Origin: Proteromonas lacertae
Taxonomy: Eukaryota; Sar; Bigyra; Opalinata; Proteromonadidae
Reading direction: 5' to 3'
Assembly (NCBI GenBank): GCA_002245135.1
Contig: NGBS01000873.1
Span: 1-64,000, forward strand
Length of the DNA: 64,000 bases
This document shows positions 38,263 through 52,072 of this stretch, in pieces. The translations under genes were made by a program, and so were the position numbers. Every line of letters starts with the position of its first letter. The first letter of the stretch is position 1. The notes under the pieces are model-generated. The model was not told where the DNA came from. It worked only from the letters and a program-made list of their open reading frames with translations, and ran no database searches.

Positions 38263-39054
38263 TATATTTTTAAAAGATGATGAAAAAGATATTTCAAAAT
38301 GAATAACTTTTCATGTGTAATTTTTACCTGTGAATTACATAATTACATATTTTTGTTTTTTCAATCAGAATTTATATTTCAACCAAACAAAAATGTTTAT
38401 TCAAAATCAGCTATATGAAAGTAATGAGAATAGAGGAAAATATAGTTAAAGAAGTGTTTATGTTTGTAAATACAGTTGAAACTTATATAATTGACAGGAT
38501 GAATACTTTTATAGTACTAAACAGAGACATATAAATTACAGAGAATTAGGATGTATATTAAATCAATTCTTGACTGAAGTGAAAACTAATATAATAATCA
38601 TCCTATTGAGTATTATTAGCCTTAATAATACATAATTCTGATTTATACATTCATCAAATCTCACATTATCATAGTTATTCTTGATTAAAATATGATCATG
38701 TGAAATAAACATCCAGATAAACCAGTATCATCATCATCATGAAGTAGGTAGTATTATTGCTCCATTTACCTAATGTAATTCATCCAACAAATGCGTTGAA
38801 TACGATTCTTATCTGAGATATGGATATAATGTTGTTTAATGGAATTAATAGTGCTTTTTAAAAGTCCAATTTTAGGAATTATGACTATCAGATTTAATTA
38901 TTTCTTATATAGCCAAATAAATGTAACGTTCCGTAATAATTACTGTGTAGCAATAGTATTCTATGATAAAAGTATTTGTCTTGTTAAGAAAAAGGCTTGT
39001 ATTGTGAAATGATCCAAAACGATAATATTTTTGAAATTCGTTATTCATTCAAAA
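38263..39054. other. Divergent intergenic region without recognisable gene
   Basis: About 790 bp between the Pumilio gene start and the receptor-like gene start. It is strongly AT-rich with stops in all frames. I see no RNA gene, repeat or clear promoter element. It is the longest divergent spacer in the window, which could allow more elaborate regulation of the receptor-like gene. Confidence 0.4.
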
Positions 39055-42000
39055 ATGGTTTTGTCATTACACATATTCTTAGTAATTATTATAAGTTGTG
39101 TTACTGTACATTCATACAAAATAGATATATATTGTCCAACTTCATCAAGATTTAGCAGTGATTGTGCCATTTTCTTTAATCCTGTTACGCTAAACCTGAC
39201 AAATATTGAATTGAATATTATTGACAGTACTGCAGATATTGCTAGCAGAATAGTTTTCCAGTTAGATGGATCTAACTCAGTATTCCCTGCTACTGATTAT
39301 ATTATTTATTATCCATCTTTTACCTTCCAATATCAATGTGGACATCCAGAATATTATTCTTCTACAATAGTTAAAGCAACTCAGAACTGTATTTCTAATA
39401 TTTTGTTATTCTCTATTGATATAGTGATAGAAATGTTGTATATGGAAGGAAGAACTGACATTGTACTTTTTTATGACATAGTTGCAAACGAATTTTGTAA
39501 TTCTTTAGAATTCTATTTGCTTGGATTAGGTTTTAATGTCATATCAAGTAAAAATTCAGATATACCTTTTGATGAAATAACAAATGTTATGCCAAGTATA
39601 ACTAATCAAGATAAGACAGCTATTCTACTCTTTTATATTGATCCATTGTTAATTTCAATGTTTTTGGATGATCCAAATGCACAATCAATAAAATCGTCAG
39701 TTAAAATCATATCCTTTGGTATTATTGATGAATTGACTACAACAGCAACTGGAATGAATACAAAATATGAAGGTACATATTCAGTAAATGGTTATTTTGA
39801 ATCATTAAATCAATCAATATCAATTAACAATGATGTGTTTTTTATATCGTATTAATCTGTTTAATACATTCTAATAGATATGCAATGTTGAAATATCTTG
39901 ATGAAAAGCTAGTTGAAGATGAATCATTTGATTATTCAGTAACCTATTTACAATCTATAATAAATGATTTTAATTATGAATTTGGTGATGATAATATGAA
40001 GATTTTAAACTCCAATGTAATAGAAAGAACAATGTATTTTGGTAAAGTTGGTTCTAATGGTAAAATAACTGACATTATTAATTTATTATCCAATGCTTAT
40101 GAAAGTCCATATACTTATTTTGATTCTTCTATTTTCAAGATTTGTCTAAATAATCAGTTAGTAGAAGATGAAAATATCATAAAAGTGGGTTTTATTAGTA
40201 AGAAATCTTTAAGTGATAATTATTATTATCGTGAATTATATCGTGGTTTTATACTTTCAATGAATGAATATCAACAAAATGTATTATATGAAATATATAA
40301 TTAAATTGTAATAGAATACAATGATAATGAAGAAAAGAATTCATGTAATATCACCACCAGCAGTTGATTTAGACAAACAAATTGATTCTTTATCGTCAAT
40401 GGGTGTGTCAATATATATTTATTATATGCATACTGATATGTATAATGATATTGAAGAATGTATATTTTATAATCTCATTTATAGTGTTGAAAGAAGATGT
40501 ATTTGTATTTACATTTGGTTATAATTCTGGTCAAAACTGTCATAAAAATTCTGCTCATATATCTTTTTTATTTGAATGATTAATATGATTTAAAATGTGC
40601 CTTTAATTCAATTGTAAGTAGGACTAACACTTCCATCTGAGTTTAGTTATTTTATATCATTGAATATCACAGAATCAGTTTATATTGTTTATTCAAATAC
40701 AGCGTATATATATATAATGATTATAATTATATTTAGTTATGGAATGAATGGATATAATTATATGTTAATTGCATGTAAAAATGCTGATATAAATATAGTT
40801 GATAGTTGTATGGTTGATATGTCTAATATCAGTATCTGTCTCTCAACTATTAGTGCAATGGATAATGAAATGAAAATAATAACAATACTTGGAAGTGAAT
40901 ATAATAAAGTAGTAATATCAAATAATGCTATAACAAAAGATATGATAATGTTTGATTTAATAGTAGATGATCTTAAAGGAGTAACTATATCATCATCAAG
41001 TAATATCTATTCAATAACTTCACTAAATAATGACAATATCAACAATAATGATAATAGTAATACAATATTCGGAAAAGATATTTCTACATATGAGAAGTAT
41101 GGAAGAATAACAAATGGTTTTTTAACAATGACTTTCACTTTATCAAAATCAATAGAAAGTGAATCATTTTATTCCTATTTTGGTGGTATTAGTAGAAATG
41201 AATTACAAATATCTAATGAACATTATTCAAGTGAAAGTTTATATTACATTAAAGTATTAAATGATGGTTCATATATGAAGATTGATAGTTTATACAATAT
41301 ATATCAACAGCCTTTTGATTATTTCTATGATTCAAGTAAAACATTTGTAAGATGTAACTGGAATGTAGATAGTTATGTAGAAACAATTGGAATTAAGCAT
41401 GTTATAGTGTTAAATCCAATTTCTGATGATTTTGTTAATTATATAAAAACGATAGTTGATAGATTATCTTATACATCAAAATTACCATATAAATTAAATG
41501 TATTAGAAGCAAATGTAGATATAAGTGATGAGAATGTATTTAAAGAGAAAATGTCTCATTTAATAGAAAAATATAATCCAGTTATTCTTGGTGGTAAAAC
41601 ATCAAATGAAAGAAGAATAATCAATGATTTATTGACTGAAACTAACCCAAAAGAATTATTTCTATTTCATATTTATCCATATAGTACTGATGAATGTTAT
41701 ACTCAAGTATATCATACAAATACTCATACCTATAAATCATTCTATGATACAATATATTACTTCATAAATAATGGATTTAAAGAATTCTATTACATTGAAT
41801 CAGAAGGAAAAGATGAAGAAGATAGAAAATACATGACAAACCAATTTATTGATCTAAATATAACTTTTGAATCACTTAATATACATTTCTATATATGTGA
41901 ATATAAAGATTCAGTATCAAGTAGTAGGATTGTAGATAAAGTGAAAGACAATAAAGAAGAGGATGTAATATATATTGATTTGGATTATAGTAATACAATG

Positions 42001-45000
42001 GATATATTAAATGATTTAAATGAAAGTGGTATTAACAGTACAGAATATTCCATAGTTTTGATGAATTATTTTAGTAACGAGTATTTGAATAATGATAGTT
42101 ATTCAAATTATTATTTTATAAAATCTATTCAATATTCTGATGAGAATTTCAATTATGTTGATGATAAATCAGCTGAAGTGATGAAACACAGTTATAACAG
42201 TTTATCAAATAATGATGTTTATATTAGTTCTTATCTAAGCTTACAATTATATACAAAAACATTATTTGTTCAATCAATTAATCAATATCATTCATTAGAT
42301 CAGTTATTACATAATATAACACTATCGTTGAGTGATTCGTGTATATAATAATAATATTATTATTGTTTATTATTAATAGATGAATCCAAATTTTCATTAA
42401 AGAATCAATTACACTTTCCTGTTGTTTTATTCAGAAGAAATCCATATGAAGAATATATACAAAATAATTATTACCATAATATTCCTTATAAAAGTGATAA
42501 TATCAATATTTGTGATTGTTCTACTACGTTAAGATGTTATACAGCTGATATAGTATCAATAGGTTTTTTATATGATTCAGTTAATTATCCTTTAGAATCT
42601 AAATCTCTTATTGCTAATTCGAAATTGATATTAGACACAAATTGGTTAAAGAATGATGAATTGAACCATATTTATTACAATAGTTTCTATTATGATATTC
42701 ATGATCCAAATGATATATCAAAAGCTATGGTATATTTCATTGAAAAGAATGTTCATCATATCTTTGGTGGTATAAATTCAAGTTATGTAGAAAAGTTATC
42801 ATTATACAGTAAAAGTAATGATATTCAGATATGGTATAGTGGAAAATATTTTATTCAAAATGTTTGTAATCCATTCTTATTCAATTTTGTTCAATCAATT
42901 ACTCCATTATTACCAATTTATATGAATATTTTGGATATGAATAACATTTCCTATGTGATAATAGAAAGTGAAAATGAATCATATAATGATGATAGTCAAA
43001 AAGAGTTTAGAGATTATTTAAATGAAATAAAATCTGATGTTGCTGTAATAATGATAAATGATGAGATGAGTGATGATGAAATATTTAATAAAATAAGTTC
43101 AAAAATGGCTGAAGGTGGTTATTTATTTTTGAATTTTTATGATAGAGATTTAGACTTTCTGAAAGTATTGAATAGTTATATGGATAAGAATTTTAACCCT
43201 TACCAATTCTATTATTTTTACTTAATACCTGACAATTACTGGAATGATAGATATGAAATAATAAATGAGATAGGAAATGGAGTTAGTTATAGTTATTATG
43301 ATATAGACAGTGAGAATAAATACAATGAAATAATCGAATCATTCAATGGTAAAAATCCTTATCAAAATTCTCATGAAATTTTGCATCCAATTCCTTATAT
43401 TCATTTTTTGAATTATCTAAGATTGTAGATTATGATGTTTCTAATGTTTATAAATACCAATCATCAATATTTGATCAAAAAATTTCTTTACCAAGTGGAC
43501 AGTTAAGAATCAATAATGATTATACATTTACATATTCAGTAACAACAATATTTACAGATAATAGCAGTTTTGTAAGTGGAAGGGATTTATATATTTCATC
43601 TTCATTATTTTCTGATGGTGTAAAAGGATGTGATTATAGAAATGATGATTTTGGAAAGAATAAATCTGTGATAAGAATATATTTAATAGGAAATGATAAT
43701 AATGATTTTTCGGAATTTGTAGATGATATATTCTCATTGCTTGGAAGAGTGAATAATGATAATACTGAAGATTACTTTTATATGATGAGATTATTGCCTT
43801 ACAATAATAGTAATACATTGATTGAAGTAATAAAATCCAATCCTTCAAATTCATTATATCTAGGTTTAATAGAATCATCAGAAATAGAAGAAATAGGAAA
43901 ATCCTTAAAAGAAAAAGATTCGTTATTGTTTAATATTGGATTTGCTAAACCTGAAAGTTGTGATTCAAACATAATTCATATGAATAGTTATCTAACCACA
44001 TATATGTTACAGATAATGTTGAATATTCGAAAACAATGTGTTAGCTTTATTGTATTATACAATAGTAATTCTATGGATAGTGTATATTCATCTGAATTCT
44101 TTAAGAAAGAGTTAAACTTTTATAATATATCTCATTCTTACTTAATCAATATAAATGGAAATGAAAGTATAAATCAATTCATATCAACAAACCAAAGATT
44201 AATAATTCAACCAAATTGTTTAATCAATTTCTTAGATGAAGAATTAACATCCAATTTGATAGAAAGTGTAAAAGATAGTATAACCAATAAAATCACATTA
44301 GTCAGTTTTCATGTGAAATACTTCAACTATCCCTACTATCCAAATATTGATCATGTTATAGTTAGTAATTATAATCCATTTATTGAAAGTGAATTGTTGA
44401 ATAAAATAAAGAATGGAAAAGAAAAAATAATAAGTCCATATGTGTTATATGGATATATGTCAGCTAAGTATATAGTTAATGCTTATAGATCAATAAGCTC
44501 TTCGGATTCAATAAGTGTAAATGTGTTATTAGACAATGTTAATGATATTGAAATATTACATGCTTGTAATGTAAAAGTGAAAGTAAATGAAGCTCATTAT
44601 TTAGAACAACCATTATATATGTTATTACATCTTTCTGATGGTTATAATTTTGAAGAATATGTTGTATCAACAATGCATGTTTATGCAATTCCCTATTCTC
44701 CAAGAGATGGTTTAGTTTGTTCATTTAGTAAAAACAGAATAGAAATCAGTCCTATATACAGTTTAGATGATTTAGATTCTGATGGATTTACAGTATTTTT
44801 AGATGCGATAATATCATTAAATCATTTGAAATATAAATATGATTTTAATAACAAAATAGGTGTTGAATATTATATATATAATGTAGAGAATAATCAATTG
44901 TTGTGTAATAATGGAATAGATTTTATGATAGAAAAAGAAGTAGAATATTTACTAACAAGTAATAGATATTTATGTTTTGATACAATAGTAACTCGAATAG

Positions 45001-48000
45001 AAGAATATCCAAATATGTTATACTTTTATAATGATAATTATTTTGGTAAAATATGTAATAAACAAGTATTTTTCACAATATTAATTCCAGATCAATATTT
45101 TAATCAAATAATCAATTATATTAAGAAAGATTCAAAGTGTTTTTATTTATTCTATTATTCTTATGATGTAATATCAAATGAATACTTCAAAATAATGTAC
45201 AAATTGTTGAAGAAATATCCAGAAGAATTAACAATAAAACCTGTTGATCTTAGTTCTTATGAAGAAGTAAATGCATATAGTATAGTAAGGGAAGTATATA
45301 CTGAAGAAGGATTTTCCATCTTATTTTTAAGAACAAAAGATGATATATCTCAGTTTACATTATCTTTAAAAGTCTTATTTAATAGTGAAATAATATCAAT
45401 TTCAATAGATACAAATAATAACTATGAAATTTTGAATAGTGGTTTGTATAATTATATGTATTATGTTTCATTCTATCGTTTTAATGATATAATTGATTCA
45501 ATGAAAATAACACAAGAGTATTATAAAACTAATGGTGAAGAATCTTACAGATTATATTATCCTTATTCATCACTAGAAATAATATTTCAAGCAATTAAAG
45601 AATTAAATGCGCAAGATATCCATAATAGAGAAAAGTTTTATGAAGTAATCTATACGAAAACATTTACATCATTCTCAAAAGATTTATCTTTCAATGCAAA
45701 TAATTATATTCGTAGAAAATTTGATTTAACAGAAAAGTTTAACACTATTATTGAATATAAAGTCTATATAGAACCAATCATAGAAGATAATTTACAATGT
45801 AACTTTTTTACTTCTAAACAAGATATTGTTGATGTATATCTGTTGATAGATTCAAATGACGTTGATATATCCTTAATAATGTTCAGTGAGTTATTATTCA
45901 ATTATCTAAGCAGATCTAATGATAGTAATGTAATATTTGTTCCTTATGTTAAAAGAATGAATGAATCGTCAGAATGTGTTAATCTTATAAATGAATTTTT
46001 ATCTGATTCTTCTTATGACTTGATGATATTTGTATCTCCAAAGATGTTATGTTCTGATTTTATTTACAATTCTTCATTAAAGAATGAAAAACCAATATTT
46101 GTCTTATCTGATAGAATAAACAATGAATGTTCTGAGAATGTATATGTAAATGGTTTATTTCCAGAAGTATATCTTAATGATCGATTTGAATATTATACTC
46201 GACAGTACAGTTTTAGTACCTATGGTAAAGGACTGTTCTTTATAGATCCAAAATATTCTGATTATTATAAAACTGTAGATGATTTATCAAATCATTATGA
46301 TGTAAATATAGTTTATAAGCAATATGATAGTGATTTAGATAAATTTAGTTTAAAATGGGAAAATATTGCAAATAATTCTGTTCATGGTGGTTTATATTAT
46401 ATTTTCTTTGAACAAAATGATGAAATAAAAGAACTATTCTTGGAAAAAGTGAAAAATATTGAAGATATTTATCAATCAACAATAATAGTTATATCTAGTT
46501 TTACTCATCCTCATTGTTCAAATGTATTTTTTAGTACAGTAAACAGTGTTCCAATAAAAAGAATAGAAAATAATGAATTGTCAAAGCTTTATTATTTGTT
46601 ATTAGATGATATACATAGCAAAGCTGTATTAGATCCAAGTGTAGAAGATTATAGTATATCTTCATTATTCTCAACCATGTTAATAATATGTAAAGCAATG
46701 AAAATATCAGATAGTTGTGATTATAACACATATAGATCATATTTATATGAAAGTATAGTAAATACAATAGAAGGTGAAGTAAAGATTAATAATAATAATC
46801 ACTTTGAAAAGAATATTGTTTTAATATATAAACCAAAAGATGAAGTAAAAATAATGAGAATAACTAATGATATATTTATTGGTAGAGATAGTTTAAAAAG
46901 ATGTGATGCAAGAAATTCAATTGGTATATTTGAATTGCTGCCTTTGAATATAGGAATATTCTTCCGAAAGAAATATAGTTTAACAATTTCATTAGTTTAC
47001 ACATTATTAGATAGACTTTATGTTCTTCAACAATCTTCCGAATTTTTGAAACAATATAATATCAACTTATATTTTGGAAGTTATGAAATTGACAAAGATT
47101 TTGGAGATGAATTAGTTCGTTTTTTGGATGATAATAATGATATTGGTTTATCAGTTATATTTATGACAATTCCATTCAATGCAAGCAGTGATAGTCTAGA
47201 TAGAATATCTGAAAAATCCAAAATAGCAATTTTCAATTTAGATTCTGCTATAGAAGTAGAATCAAAGTATATTTTAAATGGTGGTTCAGCTACTAGTGTA
47301 TATGGAAATAATCTATATAAATTCAGTCTTCCAATATCTGATTTTATATATATAATAATTGAAGAAGAAAGAGCAGAAACATTTGATTATATGTTAGGAT
47401 TATATAATGTTTCAGATATTGGTTATAAGTTTTTATATGTAAATGATATTTTGGAAAAAATAAAAAATGATATATTCTATATAAAGAATGAATTGTCAAA
47501 ATGTAGTATTTATTCCGATAATGGAAGTTGTGCAGTCCTTTATTTAGCAACATATAACAAAGAGACTTTTAACATACTATCCTACATTCAATTATTCACT
47601 TATAAAGACATATACTTTTTTATAATCGAATTAAATAGATATGATGAAAGTGATTTTATGGTGATAGATGGATGGAATTACATATCAACTTATACCAGAT
47701 CATTATCTGAACAAAATTACCCTTTTTTAAATTCTGAAGTAGAAGAATTCAATTCATATTTGTATGATAGTTATCCCGATTCAGCATCTTTCTATTCTAT
47801 AGCAGATTTAGAAATAATATATTCAATGATAAATTTATGGGTTCAAGTGGTTAATAACAGTCTATCAATAGATCCAGAAGTGATAATGAAATCGATACGA
47901 TATCATGAATATCAATCTCCATCTGGTTTATTATATGTTCAAAATAGTTGTTATGTGCAAAGAAGACTATATAAAGGAGTTGTTGATAAGAATCATAAGA

Positions 48001-48688
48001 AGGTTGATATTACAGATTATTCAACAATGTTATCTCCTATACCATTACAGACAGAGAAATTTCTCAATCCAATGCATGTTGGTTTAGTATTGGATTATTA
48101 CCCAATCTATAAGAAGTTATCAAAATTGTTGTTATTAGAGATGAATGTATTGATATTTGATAAAAATGCAAATGAAAACAAGTTTATAATTGAAATAGTG
48201 ATATTATATCACACTTCTGAAGATGAATCAAAAGTGAAGAAACTCCTATCAAATGATGAAGTTAATTTTATATTTGGATGTCCTTCAGTGTATTGTCATG
48301 ATTTGGTAGTTAGAAAAATGAATAATACAGGAGAACAATTATTCTTCAGTATAGCCAAAGTAGAAGAAAAGTAACAAAAGTATATCCAGCATCTGGTTCG
48401 ACAAGTACTCCAAGTGGCTCAACAGGTACAGGAAGTACAGGTAAAACAGGTAATACAATTAGTTCAAAAAATACAAGCAATACAAAAGAAGAAAATAGAA
48501 TTGAAATGAAAGAAAAATCTATAACGAGCAAAATGAAAATAGCAGCAACACTACCAACAGATAAAGATAGACCTAATCAAATGTCTGAAGAAGATTTTAA
48601 AGATTTTAAAATAGCTTATGGTCTAACTAAAGATGATGATGAATTAATTGATGAAGAAGAGGATGAGGGAGAAAAAGTTAAATTTTAA
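39055..48688 (+). CDS. Giant secreted or surface protein with tandem PBP1 (UrtA/Leu-binding-like) domains
   Basis: The start MVLSLHIFLVIIISCVTVHS is a clear signal peptide. Introns at 39849-39877, 40281-40314, 40460-40484, 40704-40736 and 42341-42379 join in frame; the total is roughly 3,150 residues. The sequence repeats a PBP1 plan: beta-alpha segments such as DIVSIGFLYDS, a middle FGGINSSYVEKLSLYS type stretch, and a closing SPSGLLYVQN...RRLYKGVV segment as in UrtA-like amide/urea or amino-acid binding proteins. One uninterrupted frame (43668-48374) holds 1,568 residues. No transmembrane helix is visible. The end is a Gly/Ser/Thr then acidic tail (YPASGSTSTPSGSTGTG, LIDEEEDEGEKVKF). Frame breaks lie at about 40580-40620, 43410 (T6 run) and 48370 (A4 run). 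Ligand unknown. Confidence 0.7.
43811..48370 (+). repeat. Arm B of the 4.6-kb inverted segmental duplication (partner 1405-5975)
   Basis: Nearly identical in inverted orientation to 1405-5975. This arm keeps one open frame throughout, while arm A has at least five disruptions. It lacks the 12-bp insertion present near 5020 in arm A. Both arm boundaries fall inside the coding sequence rather than at gene ends. Confidence 0.85.
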
Positions 48689-48866
48689 TATATTAATTTA
48701 ATAGATGGTCTTTAATACATTCATTTTAAATGAATATGTAATTTAATATCTTGTTGTTTTAGTATATAATTCATTCTTTAATTAATATTATTAGTGGTGA
48801 GAATATACTAAAATAACCTGAATATCCCTTAAAATAAAAAGAATTTATAATTACAGTTATAATATT

Positions 48867-50234
48867 TTAACTGGAAGATAGTACTTCTGTGTCATTCAAA
48901 AAATAGCTGAATAAATCTGACAGTGATAAAACACCTAACGGTCTACTGTGATCATCCACACAAATCAATCTAGGAACCTTAGATTCTGCAAATATCTGAA
49001 TAATTGTATTTAAAGTATCATATAAATGACAAGTTCTAACTCCATATCTAGTTTTAGACTAATATAATATAAATTAAATCTATACAGAATTTAAATATAT
49101 CAAAACATCTCTAATAGGCTTATTAAAACCTGTTATCCATTCATCCCAATTACCAAAACTATGGACAATATCTGGTCCTTCATAAACATCAATAATTACA
49201 CCATCTGTAGTTGATATTATAGGCATTCCTGTTAATTTATTCTCTGCTAATATTTTCACTACTTCTCCAATTGGAGTATCATCTCTCATTGTTACTAATT
49301 TCTCGAATGTTCCAATATTTAACGATTGTAGTGTAGTGTTGAAAAATACTTGAGGATCTTTGAAATTCTGATATAAATAGTGTAATATATCAGAATGAGT
49401 TAATATATTTAATACAGTATTCTAAAAATAAAACAATTATCATATATATATATATATACTTCATTTGGATCTATTAATGCAACTTTATGTACATTGTGTT
49501 CTTGAAATGTCTTACATATTTCATATAGACTCTGCTCAGGATAGCACGATATCAATGATATGTCTCGATAGCCTTGCTGTATTTGATAGTTTCGCCATTG
49601 TTGTATAGTCTCTTGTAAAATATTATTTGTATTATTATTTATATTATTATTTGAATTATTTTGATTATCTTGTATATTTTTTAATTGAACTGCTAATGCT
49701 TGAATTATATCGGTAAGTGTGACTAATCCTTCATTACTTGATGTTGTACAATTCCATAATGGACATGCAATTACGTCTATATGATATAAAAGTGATTATT
49801 TGAGGAATATACCGTGATACACAAAAGCTTCATAAGCTAGTGATAGAGGTATCTGTGAATCTAGTACTACCAACTCTCCCCTCTCTGGCATTACATCATA
49901 ACCTATATGTTGTTGAAATATTTTTCTAACCAGAAATTTTGCTAGATAATTGGATTAAAAAATAACAAATACCTTCACTTTCTATTGGTACTGCTTCACT
50001 CTATTTAAATACAATAAATGTGAAAAAAATACCTCACTGAACCTTAGAGTGTCAATTTCCAATGCGCTTACACTGCTTTCTCCTTCTCCCTAATAAATAG
50101 TATATTTTATTTGTATAAATACCCTTGTACTAGCAAATAGTGGATCATGTGGAGGGCTTGAAGGTGCAGAAGGTTGTGAATTTTCTATATTAATTTAAAT
50201 CACTATCATATATACGTTTTGTATCACCTTCCAT
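48867..50234 (-). CDS. AMP-activated kinase gamma subunit (SNF4-like), four CBS domains
   Basis: Eight exons with introns at 50185-50215, 50090-50122, 50001-50032, 49942-49972, 49777-49812, 49422-49459 and 49059-49085 give exactly 379 residues. Four CBS motifs follow the AMPK gamma order: VLDSQIPLSLAYEAF...LVTLTDIIQAL; ISLISCYPEQSLYEI...ILTHSDILHYL; FEKLVTMRDDTPIGEVV...DVYEGPDIV; VRTCHLYDTLNTIIQIF...VLSLSDLF. The subunit binds AMP/ADP/ATP and controls the kinase that switches metabolism under energy stress. Unlike animal gamma subunits, the second CBS has Asp (THSDI) where mammals have Arg, so all four putative ribose-binding aspartates are present. The Asn-rich loop between CBS1 and CBS2 is longer than usual. 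The N-terminus is short and Ser/Pro-rich. Confidence 0.85.
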
Positions 50235-50411
50235 CCAAATAGTTATAAAAATATCAAAAATAAAATAACTTGATAATCAATAAAGCTTGATGTTCGATCA
50301 TTTAACTTGAATCTTTCAAATCTTTTTTTCTTTTGATTTGCGTTTATCTCACTAACAATATACAAAAATGAAGTAAAAAAAATTAATTTCATGAAACTTA
50401 TTAAAAAATAT

Positions 50412-52018
50412 TTAAAATCTTGGTAAAGCAGATGATTTAGATAGCTCTAAATCGAATTTGTGACCAAATAATTCTCTAATATTATCAATACCATATTTAA
50501 TCATAGTTGGCCTTTCTAAGGATAAACCACATGCAACAACTACAACATCTTCAGGTAATCCCATTGGTAATAATAATTCAGGTCTGAATATACCAGAATT
50601 ACCAATTTCAGTCCATTTCTTCAAATCAGGGTGATATCCAAATATTTCCATAGATGGTTCGGTATATGGGTTAAATGCAGGTTTAAATCTAATATTAGTA
50701 ATACCAATCTTAGCAAAGAATGAATAAATCATTCCAATCAAATTACCTAATGTCAAACCACGATCAGCAACAAATAATTCAATCTAAAGTGCAATAATAT
50801 AAAGTATATTTATATACTTGATGAAACTCAGCAAGATGAGTAGCATCTAAAGTTTCATTTCTAAATACTCTATCAATGCTGAAATATTTCACTGGTTTAA
50901 ATCCACCAGGACTGTTAGCTAATTCATATAACATCTTACCTGATATGCAGGTAGTGTGCGTTCTTAATACATTCTTCATTGTCTCTGATTTTTTCCATTC
51001 ATATCCATAACCAAAAGATCCATGGCCTCCAATGCTGTGCATTTGTTTCACCCTGTTCATATACTCCTCTGGAACAGTGTTGGCCATTTCAGGGTCTTTA
51101 ATAAAGAATGTATCTTGTAAATCTCTTGCTGGATGGCTCTGAGGGACGAATAATGCATCGAAATCCCAAAATGAACTTTCTACAAATCTATTGGTTGGCA
51201 TTTCAGCAAATCCCATTTCTAATAATATTTTTCTAAATTCTTCTCTTACTTTTAATAAGGGATGTAAATGACCTCCACCTACTTCTTTACCAAGTGCATT
51301 GAAGTTATATTCTTTGAATTTTGCGTCTTTCCAAGCTCCTGAATCTAACATCTCTTTAGTCAAATCTGCACATAATTTTTCTCTGTGTGGTGAATACTTT
51401 TCTCCTTTATTTATTGAAAAATAGGTTAATGAGGTAAAGCTAATCATTTGACGTCTTACTAGATTCTTTGCTTCAGCATTATCTTTTGGTAATGTTTCTA
51501 ATGATCCTTCACTATTCTTTATTTCTTGTAATCTATTCTTTAAGGAATCTTCTGGATTTGAAACAGTTTTTGTTATTAATTTAGTAGTTTTATCAGATTT
51601 AATCATCTTATTCTTCATACAATAACTGAATCCAACTTTATAAGTACTATCACCAACAGCTTCCTTCAATTTATCTGGTGTTATTCCATCATCTGGTATT
51701 GCATTGAATGTTCTTATTTCTATATAAATATATATAATTTTACTATAATTCATACCTGGGCTTCCTATCTTTAATACTTCTTCTGCTTCATCTGTCAAAG
51801 CCCAAAACTGTTTGCATAGTTTGGTTGAGACAATCATAAAATCTGTTTCTAAAGACTTCATACTACCAACCACAGCTTGATGATCACATTTTAATTCTTC
51901 AGCGATTTTTAATGTATTTTCAATGCTTCCATGCTTATCAATGGCCTATAATAATTGTAAAAATGCAAGAAAATACTTGCAAGAGATAGTCTTCTATTTG
52001 ATCTGGAGTATTTGTCAT
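50412..52018 (-). CDS. Phenylalanyl-tRNA synthetase alpha subunit, cytosolic
   Basis: Four exons with introns at 51946-51976, 51720-51755 and 50784-50817 encode 501 residues. Class II synthetase motifs are intact: [19 protein letters not shown] (motif 1 region), [20 protein letters not shown] (motif 2) and [16 protein letters not shown] (motif 3). The N-terminal third has the winged-helix DNA/tRNA-binding type region of eukaryotic/archaeal alpha subunits ([20 protein letters not shown]). With the beta subunit it charges tRNA-Phe; a tRNA-Phe gene also lies in this window (61754), which is probably coincidence. Length and motifs match a functional enzyme. Confidence 0.95.
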
Positions 52019-52072
52019 TTTTGTGGGTATTTTGAATTTTAATGAAAAAACGTTTTCCAAACCCCCATTTTT
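52019..52072. promoter_or_regulatory. Very short divergent promoter (PheRS alpha / WD protein)
   Basis: 54 bp separate the ATG codons of the two divergent genes, the tightest pair in the window. It contains short A and C runs but no identifiable element. Confidence 0.45.
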
